Assembly (NCBI GenBank): GCA_029532415.1
Contig: JAQOTA010000046.1
Location: forward strand, 1,984,001-2,048,000
DNA: 64,000 bases
Direction of reading: 5' to 3'
From: Marasmius tenuissimus
Taxonomy: Eukaryota > Basidiomycota > Agaricomycetes > Agaricales > Marasmiaceae
The notes under the pieces are model-generated. The model searched no databases and was not told the origin of the DNA. It was given only the letters and a program-made list of their open reading frames with translations. The first letter of the stretch is position 1. Each line of letters starts with the position of its first letter. Positions 24,167 through 34,117 of this stretch are shown here, piece by piece. The position numbers were made by a program, and so were the translations under genes.

Positions 24167-24723
24167 CTATTGCTTCTCCTTCTCCTTCAGTTCCTGCATC
24201 TGCTTTGAATACTAAAATTGTCATGAGTAAAGTGCACCACGAATCAAAAGCCTCTACTACGCACCGAGAACGTCCACGAATCTGTATCCTTTTGAGGTAG
24301 AATATAACGAGTCTGTAATGTAATAACGGTAATCAGAAGACCGTCTTCGCTGTGTAAACATCCAGCAGAGACGCACCTCTTTCGCGGAGCTGAGCCGGAA
24401 TACACCAAAGAGGATTAAGGATGCTCCAATCGTGTAGACAGCAGTATTGGTTTTCCAATTCGAAGGCCTGGTCCACCAACCACCTAGATTCAACAGAGGA
24501 CGAAGAGTCGTCAGCGCCGAGGTTGTGCAGGACGGTCGGAGGCGGAATACAGACCAGCAGGTGACCAGACGTGTTTAGGGTACGGATATCTCGCGCCTCC
24601 ACCCTAAATACACCATGAGAGCAATGAGCTAGGTGATATTGGTTTAGACGATGAGCAACGTACCATAATGTTCACAGACGATGTTAACAACGACGAACGG
24701 GGGTGTAACCCGAAATATTCCAT
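24167..24723 (-). CDS. Small single-TM protein, 94 aa, five exons (mitochondrial-type)
   Basis: Exons 24723-24664, 24603-24555, 24483-24377, 24288-24265 and 24211-24167 join in phase to 285 nt, 94 aa. The motif RYPYPKHVWSPAGGWW followed by a W-K-x-N-T turn leads into one hydrophobic helix (TAVYTIGASLILFGVF). A short polar segment and a charged KQMQELKEKEKQ tail follow. This layout (basic leader, PYPK-x-VWSP-x-GGWW, one TM, charged tail) fits a small conserved fungal inner-mitochondrial-membrane protein, possibly a respiratory-complex accessory subunit; I cannot name it. Its exons are so short that no single open frame exceeds about 90 codons. The second ATG, at the exon 1/2 junction, could also be the start. 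Exon 4 (24 nt) is the least certain. Confidence 0.7.
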
Positions 24724-25030
24724 CACTAGGGTTAAGGTTTGGATCTAATCTTATCTTGGGGTCTTGCAAAGATCTCTGAATCTCCTTGCCGCTTCAATCC
24801 TTCTGCCTTTCCTGGCACGCAGGCGAGCCTCGAGGAATATACCATATGTGTCTATCACAGCGAGGGTTGGGCGGAGACAAGGGTAGTCATTAGTGGCTTA
24901 CTCCCCGTCGATTGGGGCCCTTGCGGCGCAAATGCCAAGCTCGTTCAAGCGGCAATGTTTTCATTCTTTATTTAGTGTTCTACAATTCTTGTCTCAACAG
25001 AAATACATTGTCCGAACTGTTTTAGAGAAA
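24724..25030. other. Tandem intergenic spacer
   Basis: About 300 bases between the GMC oxidoreductase stop and the start of the 94-aa gene on the same strand. No feature recognised beyond their shared terminator/promoter space. Confidence 0.5.
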
Positions 25031-27375
25031 CTAATACGTCCACGCCTCCTTGATAAGGTCGGCTGCCCGTTCAGCGATGATATACACAGGTGCCTGTGTA
25101 TGTGCACTGGGAACGAACGGCTGAAAGTGGTATATGAGCACACAACACAAATCCAAAGACGAAATGTAACCCACGAATATGGAAGCATCCACGACCCGAA
25201 GTCCCTTCGCGCCCTTCAGTCTCAAGTCAGGATCCACGACTCCGTATCCAGCATCCTTCGCGGACATTTGGAGCGTACCCGTAGGGTGCGCCGAGGTACC
25301 TGTCTGGCTCCTTATGAACGCATCAATCTCGTCGTCAGTCGTTCCGTTTGCTAGTGCCCCATAGGGTCCCAGTACGTATCCATCCCAAACAGGTGCAGTG
25401 ACGAATTTGAGAGCCTGTTTCACGGATTCTCTCATTGCTATTATGTCGAAGCGGGTGATGAGGAAGGCAGGGTTGATCAGAGGTTGGTCGAAAACATTTG
25501 AGGTATTCAGCTTGACGAAGCCTCCTACAGAAAGCAAAGTATCGAGCTCAACTCGGCCCGGTAGATGGAAAAAATACTTAATACTGACGGGAAGTGGGCG
25601 AAATGACACGGGTCGTGACTCCCATGAAATTTCCGATACTCGGTAGCGCACCGACAAAACCGTTCTGTCGCAATCGTGTCAGTAGGAGTATATACAGCAT
25701 TGAGATAACTCGACAGACTGAGACACCCAATTCAATGTGGCCCGAGTTGGGACCGGCCGCAGGATCGTCCGAGTCAAAGCCATTGGCCTCCATGACGCTA
25801 TCGTCTAGCTTCTGGAAGATCAAGTGGTTGATGAACGTATCAACCAGCGGACCTGTGTTATTGACTTTCCATTGCTGGAACAGTTGATCGGACAAAGCAG
25901 GGTCCCTCGAAATCTCGTCAAAAGTGTCCGTAGAGTTGACATAGAAGTTGGTTGCTATCCGCGTATGGTCTGAGAGGTTCTGACCAACTCCAGGGAGATG
26001 GTGAATTGGTTCAACCCCAACCGATGTCAGGTGGGCGGCATCGCCCACACCTGAGAGCAATAGTATTTGCGCCGATCCGACGGTACCTGCTGATAACAGC
26101 GCCTCCTTGTTGGCGGTTACACGATGAGGTGAGCCTGAAATCCTTCGCTTAGCGGCCTGCGAAGAAGAATCGAATTCCCTTTGGGAAACCAATACTCACC
26201 ATCCCGGGCCTGTACAAATTCAACTCCACGGAAATCAAGCCCTTCGTCTCCGACCTCGAAAAGCCGAGTGACACGCGTGTTCACGAGAATATGAAGATTT
26301 TTCCTTTCCAAGTATTGCGATGCAAGGTAAGAAGTCGCGGCACTACTGCGCTTTGCGCCATTCACTGTGAGTTGCGCCCAGCCTGAGTTGAAGTGAATGT
26401 GAAGACGGTAAACACGGGTTGTAGAGGACCATGCAGGGACGACACCTCACCCAGCCCAAGTTCATTCCCGGAGTTGTGGTCTAAATTGAAGCTAAACTCG
26501 TTCCCAAGCTCATGGGACGCTTGAATGACCTGATCGTCAATCGGGCGAGGCCACCCGGGAAGGCTGACGGCGTTCATCCCTGTGAGACTGTGAACCGCTG
26601 GATCGTATTGTCCGGTTATATTGTGCCCGTCAGCGGGAAGGGTGAATTTCTCGTTCTATGGCACAAGCAACGTGTGGGCTCCGATGTTAGCACGTACGTT
26701 GCCAGCCACAAGAATTGGGACCATACCTTGGCAATGTAGGGCTGAAGGCTGTCCCAGGACCATCCATCGTCCCCAGTGACAGCTGCATAACGGTTGAAGT
26801 CGTCATCTGTACCGCGTGAGTAGAAAAGACCGTCTATTGAGGTGTGATCGGTCAGGACCCCAGAATCTAAGTATAACTGTGGGAGCGAACTCACTGACGG
26901 AGCTGCTACCACCCAGCACAAAGCCCCGGGCAAAAGTCACACTACGATTGTTGAGACCAGTCTGGGGGATTGTGGTGTAGTTCCAGTCGAACTGCGGATG
27001 TATTGGGTTGCAGTAGAATGGTACTTCAATGAAAGGGGATGTGATGTTGCTATATTTCTCTGTTGTCAGGTCATCAGAGATATGCAAGCGCTGTGAGACG
27101 GACCTAGTGCCAGCCTCGAGGACAAGGACACTGAAGTCCTCGTTCTCAGTCAGTCGATTTGCGAGGACACTCCCGGCTGTTCCACCTATTGATGGAAGAT
27201 GAGCACGTTCACGCGTGAAATTACACCACCTGAACTCACCACCAACAATGACAAAGTCAAAGCTGTCAGAGGGTAGTTCGGAGGCGTCTTGATATAGTGC
27301 TGCCTCAGATAGAATCGGGTGTAGGACCAATAGAGCCAGTGTTCCGCAGAACCTTCTGTACGATGTCTGCCTCAT
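25031..27375 (-). CDS. GMC oxidoreductase, aryl-alcohol-oxidase-like, secreted
   Basis: Ten exons join in phase to 1800 nt, 599 aa: 27375-27240, 27185-27104, 27049-26895, 26833-26727, 26655-26451, 26382-26200, 26134-25719, 25664-25589, 25524-25175 and 25120-25031. A hydrophobic signal peptide (about residues 1-26) is followed by the FAD Rossmann motif FVIVGGGTAGS. Further landmarks are VLVLEAG, FVLGGSSSVNG, the FAD-side SAGTVGSAQILLLSGVGD and LPGVGQNLSDH. The active-site pair is H533 (SAHPTGT) and H577 (PSAHTQAP), 44 residues apart, the same spacing as the catalytic pair of Pleurotus aryl-alcohol oxidase. Family role: FAD-dependent oxidation of aromatic or polyunsaturated alcohols with H2O2 release during lignin decay. 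Intron 2 is 54 nt and in frame, so annotation could miss it; the homologous EAG-x-SN spacing supports removal. Exact substrate unknown. Confidence 0.92.
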
Positions 27376-28280
27376 CCTGATGTGGTGGGAAGCGACGATC
27401 TGGTAGAGAAGTTGAGAGGAGCGTTGGGTTCTTCTGTGGATACAACGATCCTTTAAATACTAGCTCACCGTATTGAGCAGGGTCAGAAGGCTCATCAGAC
27501 ACCTGAGTGGACCGCCGAGCTGCTTACGCTAGTCCATCACACTTATTCTGGCAGTTCGTTTGTCCACAAATCCGAGAGATGGACCTGCTCGTGAAGTTCA
27601 GTACATCCCGCTGGGCAGGCCGAATCCGACTGGACTCTGCCGTTCTCCGTGACCTTTCTGGACGCGAAATGTGAGGAAGTCGCAGGAGAGAGACATTGCT
27701 AGGACTTCTTACCTGGACCGCCCTTCTCACACGCACCCATACCGATCCACAAGAGACATGCGGGTTGCTGTTGGTAGCAAATCCGACTCGGCCAAGAAAC
27801 CCGAAAGGATGGTGGTTTTGAATACAAGTTCGCATTACCAGCCTTACGAAAGAATTGAGAAATTTGACCGGAAGCGGCTAGGTGGCCCAGGTACATGTCC
27901 AGATGATATTGCTCTAAAGCCGAAGGTCTCAGCTGGCCTCAGGCCTGGTGGTTATAACTCATAGACCCGGCCGCCGATGGTCGTGGAACTTGACCTTGAG
28001 TCACTGTAGTCACTGTCAAGAGGTCTAAGTGAGCTTTCTGTCAGTTCCACGTGGTTGAGTGGGTCGAATACCTGGCCTTAACCGCACAAGCTCGTCTTGT
28101 GAAACGGAGCGTTGACGAGCATCGGTCAACGAGTTGGTTAAGGTCCAGGCTGGTGGTCATTGTCATTGTCACTGTCAGAGACTTCCCACGGCCACGACGA
28201 TCAGTACATGGGGAACGAAAACGCGTGACGTCACACCGCGTTTGTCACTCTTGTTTTGACCACCATCGCGTAAATCATAA
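27376..28280. other. Divergent promoter region between GMC gene and NSE3
   Basis: About 900 bases, divergent. It contains short GTCACTG/GTCATTG repeats (about 27998-28018 and 28155-28180) and the MCB/CRE cluster described separately. No gene is supported. Confidence 0.5.
28221..28233. promoter_or_regulatory. Overlapping MCB (ACGCGT) and CRE (TGACGTCA) motifs
   Basis: ACGCGT at 28221-28226 overlaps a perfect TGACGTCA palindrome at 28226-28233, 48 bases upstream of the NSE3 start. In fungi ACGCGT is the MBF site for G1/S and DNA-repair genes, and TGACGTCA is the ATF/CREB site. The motifs are exact; use by this gene is inference. Confidence 0.5.
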
Positions 28281-29703
28281 ATGGCACCTCGAGCTACCCG
28301 TTCCCAGAGGCCATCACAGGCTGCAACACAGCCCAGAAGTCAGCCTAGTCAGCGCTCGAGAGCGGCTAGAGGTCGTGTAGAGTCTGATGACGAAGACGAA
28401 GCACCTCAGCAAACCCAGGACGACTATGGAATCATGGATGTCGATGAGGGAGAGGGTGACGGTGGCGACACGGTACGAACGCACTCTCCAACTCACTGAA
28501 GAATGTTTGATTCTCAATCTTGGTGAACCAATTATCAGGACATAAAAAGAAAGGCCAGCGAACTCGTCAGACTGGCCTTGTTCACGGAACATCGAAAAGT
28601 CCCGTTACGCCGAGAGGAGATCACGAAGAAAGGTAAACAAACACCCAATTGACCTCTTTGAACTTGCGCCCACTCCAATTCAATAGTGCTAGGAACGAAC
28701 TCACGGATTTTTAACCGTGTTTATGAAACCGCGAACGGCATCCTGTCGAAAACTTTCGGCATGGAGCTTGCAGAGTTACCCTCAAAGGCATCTTTGGAAG
28801 AGGAATCTGCGCCGAACGCTGACGATGAAGCAGCAGACGAGGCAAAGAAAGGTGGAGGTGGAAAAAAGAAAGGTACTTTTCAAAAGGCGAACTCTGAAAT
28901 GGGTGACTCACGGCCCCCTAGCCTCCTCTGCGGGTTCGAAAACATACATCGTTCGATCGATTCTGCACCCCGGGCTGATTGAGTATTCGGCCCTCATGCA
29001 CGACAAGATTTTGGAAGAAGAATTGGCGGATGAACCGAGCGACGATGAGGACGAGAAAAGACCTCAAGACGAAAACAGCGGGATTCAGAGTTATGGCAGT
29101 ATCTTATCCTGGAGTACTTCGGACCAACTAGAAGCGGTCGGTATACTTCATGTCATACTTTCGCTCATTCTCGTCAGTGGGAGGGTTCTCGATGACGGTA
29201 AGCCTCCTAGTCTTTTTCGTATCTTGCCTCAATCTAGACTCACCGTTCTCCCTGTAGGCGACCTCCGAAAACACTTAAAGCGGCTTCATCTGACAAGTAA
29301 CTCTGAGGTGCACATGTCCGCTCTCTCGGTTCAACGGACAACACCCCTCGACCGACTTCTCGACTTGTTCATGAGGCAAGGTTTTATCGACCAACGTGCC
29401 GTCGGAGAGGGAAAGAAGAAGGGTGGTCCCGGCAAACGAGCACGAGCCACCCAAGCAGATGACGATCATGGCGTACAATACGAATGGCGTTGGGGCCCTC
29501 GCGCACATTCGGAAATTGGTGAGAAGGGTGTGGCCGCGTTCATGTCCGAATTTATGGTAGCAGAGGAACAGGAGGACGATGATGATGCGGATGAAGGCAG
29601 GGGCGCTGAGAGGCGAAGGCGGGAGACCGCATTGAGCAGTTTGGAGAAGATGAAAGAGGGTATCGAGAAGGCAGCTGGAGGGAACTTGTCAGGTCTCAAG
29701 TAA
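28281..29703 (+). CDS. NSE3: SMC5/6 complex subunit Nse3 (MAGE domain)
   Basis: Five exons (28281-28472, 28539-28632, 28687-28872, 28922-29197, 29258-29703) join in phase to 1194 nt, 397 aa. After a basic/acidic leader of about 65 residues comes the MAGE homology domain. Its winged-helix A half contains ELVRLALFTEHRKVPLRREE and IFNRVYETANGILSKTFGME; its B half contains GILHVILSLILVSGRVLDD, PLDRLLDLFMRQGFI and YEWRWGPRAHSEIG. An acidic insert separates the halves. Nse3 pairs with the RING subunit Nse1 and the kleisin Nse4 in the nuclear SMC5/6 complex, which supports homologous recombination and replication-fork repair. The length is typical of fungal Nse3. An MCB box lies just upstream. Confidence 0.92.
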
Positions 29704-30111
29704 TAAGCAGCATCACGACCTGCCTACGACCATTTACTTTGCACCAATTTTGTTTTGGCGTCCATGCTCGACATCTTCTACTTGTCGTAGAGATACTGTA
29801 CATCCCCTTATTTACTCTTACACGTACACTTCTATCTTGTTTCTAACATACCGTCATGCAATTGTAGTTGATTTTTAAGCTCCACCAAGTCAATTCTGAA
29901 CAAGTATACGAGAGAGAGAGATTTGAATTCGAGATCTACCGTAGACTACCGATGGAGTATCATACGGAATTTACTTATAAGAGGGAAGACATAGTTGATA
30001 TCGAGTGAAAAGGAAAAGAAACATATCATACACATACATCGTATTGAAGGATCGCACTGAGGTAGAGGGTCATAGAACATAGAAGTGGGTGTCCGATACG
30101 CGGCCACCGCT

Positions 30112-30447
30112 TCAGACACAAACATTCCTGCATTGTGCTTTCGCATCGACGCAACTGCAGATATAATGTCCCGAGCCCACCACACAAAGTAAAGTATCGT
30201 TATCGGGTAGAAAGTTGTCCGTTTCAGCGCCACGAAATGATGGAAACAGAACGAGTTGTTCAGCCACTCTCGCAAAGCGATCTATGGAGGGCTAGTTAGA
30301 AGGACGTAGATGAGAAAAGGACCACCACTCACTGGAAAAACTGTCAAGCACACTACTCCATCCAACTCCGAAATCCGAAAAACCAGACAGAGCAGAGAAG
30401 AAAAAGGGGTCTGTGTGAACGAACTGACAACTGGACTGAACCGACAT
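30112..30447 (-). CDS. Possible small 94-aa protein, two exons
   Basis: Exon 30447-30333, intron 30332-30282 with GTGAGT donor, CTAAC branch and CATAG acceptor, exon 30281-30112; 285 nt in phase, 94 aa. The product starts with a Phe/Ser-rich stretch and continues with NRFARVAEQLVLFPSFRGAE and a Cys-rich end (YICSCVDAKAQCRNVCV). The intron signals are good. However, an alternative frame in exon 2 is also open (109 codons), and no family is recognised. It follows the PIN-domain gene on the same strand by about 110 bases, so it could instead be a spliced 3' UTR or noncoding RNA. Confidence 0.33.
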
Positions 30448-30560
30448 GGCGACATGAACACGAGGGAGTGTGGAAGGTGAAAGGACAACTCGAGAAAGCT
30501 AAACCGTTTCTTCGGTTTCTCGATGGCAATGATTTTCTGTTATTGGCGCAGCCCTGAAAA

Positions 30561-31800
30561 TCAAGGATCGAGTTTCTCGCCTCTCGCGAGGACTCGTACG
30601 GCTTTGCTGTCAGGGCGTTTCACCATCTCCATCATTGCCAATACGGCCGGAGAACGTTCAACGAGACCTCCTCTCAGCTTATCTACATCCGAACGAGGAT
30701 TATGAGGACCGCCACCACGTCGAGGCGCTCCTTTATTGGGAAGACGTTTCGGCCGTTCTTCCTCCGAGGAAGAACGAGCATGACTATTTGTGGTTGCCTG
30801 TGGAGCGGCGGGCTCGACCTTGAGAATGTCGATACCGGCTTTCGCCGCCCATTGCGAAACCTGGATGCCCGCAGTGCGTGGTTCGTGTTTGCTCATATTC
30901 GATGGTGCAGGACCAGGTACGGGTGAGAGATTGCTGTCCTCGGTAAGCCTGAGAGTGGAGACCTGCGGAGAGCCAGCGGACGGATCACAGACGGCAAGCA
31001 CAACTTTCGGGTTCGCGACAGACGGTACGGTGCCTTTGGCGTTGTCCGCTTCCCAACGGGCACAGCAGATTGTCCTACGGACCCATTCAGGCGAGTTCTG
31101 CGGGGCGAGGCCCTTCTCTTCCGCTGATTTGTCGGTAAATTTGATGTTGTCCCACAATACGAAAGCGTCGTCTCGCTGAACCCTGATGCGAGGGTTAGTT
31201 CCGACCTGGGCTTCGAGGGTACGAGATGCAGCTCTGGCTCTCTGAGCGAGAGAATGAGTCCCTTTCTTCAGAAGATCGAGTGTGTTCAAAGCTGTTTGAT
31301 TGTTGTCATCAAATTAGCCTACAGCAGGCCAAATTAGGACAATTGCTCACCTTCAAGTGGCACGATGACCACTTCCTCCCTCCCGTTTCGACTCCACTTC
31401 TTCAGTTTGTCCAGGGAGTGAACAAGGACACTCGCATCAACGACGACGATGTCCGCATCCTTCCCCGAGTCGTCTCCGGACTTCCTCCTATTCCCGTCTG
31501 CCGCCTTGGGAAGGACGACAGCCGGCATATCGGTCCCTTTCTTCCTATTGTTGGTAGCCTTGGGCGAGCCAGGCGTCCTCTTGCCGCCTGGTCCTGGAGA
31601 GTGGCCATTGGTTTGTTGAGTAAATCGACGATCTCTCCAGTTCCCTGATGCAGCACCGTTCGATACCGATTTCTCGAGTTGTTCGACTTGGTGGTTTAGA
31701 AATGCAGCGCCTAGCGCTCGAGACATAGCAATCTGTTGGCGATAACATTTGAGAGCATGTGAAGATGAGCGAATTCGATACGTACCTTTGCTTCTGCCAT
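30561..31800 (-). CDS. PIN-domain protein (putative RNase)
   Basis: Three exons (31800-31786, 31732-31351, 31291-30561) join in phase to 1128 nt, 375 aa. A disordered Lys/Gly/Pro-rich leader precedes a PIN-like domain. This starts with the beta-strand and first catalytic Asp in DIVVVDASVLVHSLDKLKKW (D104), then EEVVIVPLEALNTLDLLKKG, with later acidic positions in RDDAFVLWDNIKF and VVLAVCDPS. PIN domains use a cluster of Asp/Glu to bind metal and cut RNA. Similar stand-alone PIN proteins occur across Agaricomycetes; their targets are not established. The C-terminal 100 residues are basic and disordered. The first exon encodes only five residues, so a naive caller would start at the second ATG. 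Confidence 0.78.
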
Positions 31801-32151
31801 GGTGGTTTTGGTTAGAACCAGGTCGCAGCGTCTGACCAGGGTCCAACAGGGACAGCATTTTGCTTACTAAGCAAACATGGCAGTGTGGCAGCTCCCAAGC
31901 CAACGCAGCTGTAGGCAATTGTTGTGCACTCATAATGTATCACCCGGAATCATTCAATTTCCTCCTAAGGTTCCCTAGGCATTGGACAAGCCTTAGTCTT
32001 TCGTCATATCGACTGCGCAAGCTACTCTACCCGTATCTTTGAGCAGCGACCAAGTCAGAGTTCACGTTCAGCTTGCAACTTGACCAAGAACCGTCATTTC
32101 ACCCCACCCCGGACTCGAAGCGGACAGCTTGACTACCTTATTTATCCGAGA
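31801..32151. other. Divergent promoter between the PIN gene and PLC1
   Basis: About 350 bases, head to head. No unambiguous motif recognised; must supply both promoters. Confidence 0.5.
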
Positions 32152-33942
32152 ATGGCAGAAACGCAGGACGAGGATTGGAACGACAAGCTCGAATTTTATC
32201 GGGTCGATACTGACCATAATGTGAAGCCTCCCGGAGAGCACTCATATGTCAGCCCCGAGATCATTAAGTTTATCGAGTCTCAGAATATCGTGAGTGACAG
32301 CTTGCTTTCTTCGAGTCCATTTCCAGCGAATTGAAAGTTTACCTGGGAAATAGTCTGGCGATGAGCTCGAACGGTCTACAGTCTTATCCCCGCAGGAAAT
32401 AGACGATTCCTTCCCAATGACCCACTACTTCATTTCGTAGGTTTTATATTCCTTCGAACTATGCAATCACGACTCAAAATGAGCCTTTTACCCTCAGGTC
32501 TTCCCACAATACCTATCTGCTATGTAGACAGCTGATGGGGCGCTCTTCTGCCGCTTCATATACGCACGTCATATCGCGGAACGCCCGCTGTGTTGAAATA
32601 GACGTTTGGCCCAGCTCAAAAGGGCTCATTGTCACCCATGGCCATACCTTCAGCAAGAGCGTTACCTTTCGGAGCGTTTGCGTTGCGATTGGTAACGCCG
32701 TCCACGATGGTGACTGGCCCGTTCTTGTCAGCCTTGAGTGTCATGTTGGCCTCGAAAGGCAAGGAGAACTTGTACAAATCATGAAGGAGGCCTGGGGAAC
32801 CAAACTCGTTCATGGGAAACTCAAAGGCCTTGACACGGTTTCCCCAAAGGATGTCCGAGGCAGAATCTTACTCATGGTATGTGGCCGTGACTTTCATACC
32901 TTTCTTTAATTTGATCCCATCCCCAGGTCGAGTATTATCTTGACGAGAACACTCAGAACGATAACCCACTCTCTTCGTCTTCGTCCTCATCCTCTGAAGA
33001 AGACAATGACGACGATGTACCAAAGCCTGTCGTCGAGCACGAAGGACGGGGCATCATTTCTCCCGAGCTTGCCGAGCTAGGCTTTTACGCGCGCAGCATG
33101 AAACCCCGGAAAGGCTGGCTTGATCAAGGTAATAGAGACACTTAACTAACGCCAATCTTTCACTTATATGCTACTCAGACTTGACCGAGCCTCACAACCT
33201 TCTCATCAACATTTCCGAGCCCTCTATCTCCTCTCTCCTCCCTCAATCTCTTCAGCACCTGATTGACAATGCGAGAAGACACCTACATAGAGTCTACCCT
33301 AACGGCCTCCGCATCAACTCCAGCAATATGAACCCGCTCAAATTCTGGCGCAACGGCTCCCAGATCGTTACTCTAAACTGGCAAAGGTATGACAAAGGCA
33401 TGGGGTTCAACGAGGCCATGTTCGTAGGTACTCCAGGATGGGTCCTCAAACCGAAACATATGATCCACGATTGCAATCACGAGAAGAGTAGAGTCAGACT
33501 CAACGCCGAAGTAATTGGAGTCAGTGGTTTGCCTTGTCCAAGTGGCGATGAAGGTGGCTCGTTCCACGCGTATATCACCGCAAAACTCTATCATGCGCAG
33601 CAGGAACAGAAATGGAAGTCCAAGTCGGTCAAGACGAAGGATGTTTTAGGTGTAGGCAGCAATATAATGTGGAATGAACGGTTTGAGTGGGTTTTTGAGG
33701 AGGATGACTTGGCTTTCGTTCGGTATGTGCAACTTCGTATCCGTGCCTTTCTTCGTACCCGCTGACTCCCTTGCAGACTCTTGATAAAGGAAGATAAATT
33801 CGGCAGAGACGCGCCCTTGTCGGTGTTTGTTGGTCGTCTTGCTTACATGCAGCAGGGCTGGAGTTTGGTGCGAATGCTGCGGATGGATGGAAAGGCTTCT
33901 GGTGGCAGAGTGCTCGTGAAATTTTCATTGGCTCGTGTTTAA
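32152..33942 (+). CDS. PLC1: Phosphoinositide-specific phospholipase C
   Basis: Six exons (32152-32289, 32354-32436, 32498-32876, 32927-33128, 33179-33722, 33777-33942) join in phase to 1512 nt, 503 aa. The X half begins [18 protein letters not shown] with catalytic H77, calcium ligands N78, E107 and D109 (RCVEIDVW) and second His H121 (VTHGHT). The X-Y linker is short, Ser-rich and acidic. The Y half carries the [11 protein letters not shown] and [18 protein letters not shown] blocks, and a C2 domain closes the protein. The enzyme cuts phosphatidylinositol 4,5-bisphosphate into InsP3 and diacylglycerol at membranes. EF hands and a PH domain are absent, so this is a compact form, shorter than yeast Plc1. 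An upstream in-frame ATG at 32080 would add 24 residues without PLC features. Confidence 0.93.
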
Positions 33943-34117
33943 TATACGCTTTAGACTCGTGTTGTAGGCTACTTATATGTCTAATACTCAAAGAAGGTGA
34001 ACTCTGCTATGTTACATGGGTATTGGTGGTACAAGTCTATGCAAGATAGATGCAAAAACGTTCAAGATAAATTAAATGGTATGTCAGTCAATCGTGAGAG
34101 CCCCCATGACCAATGCA

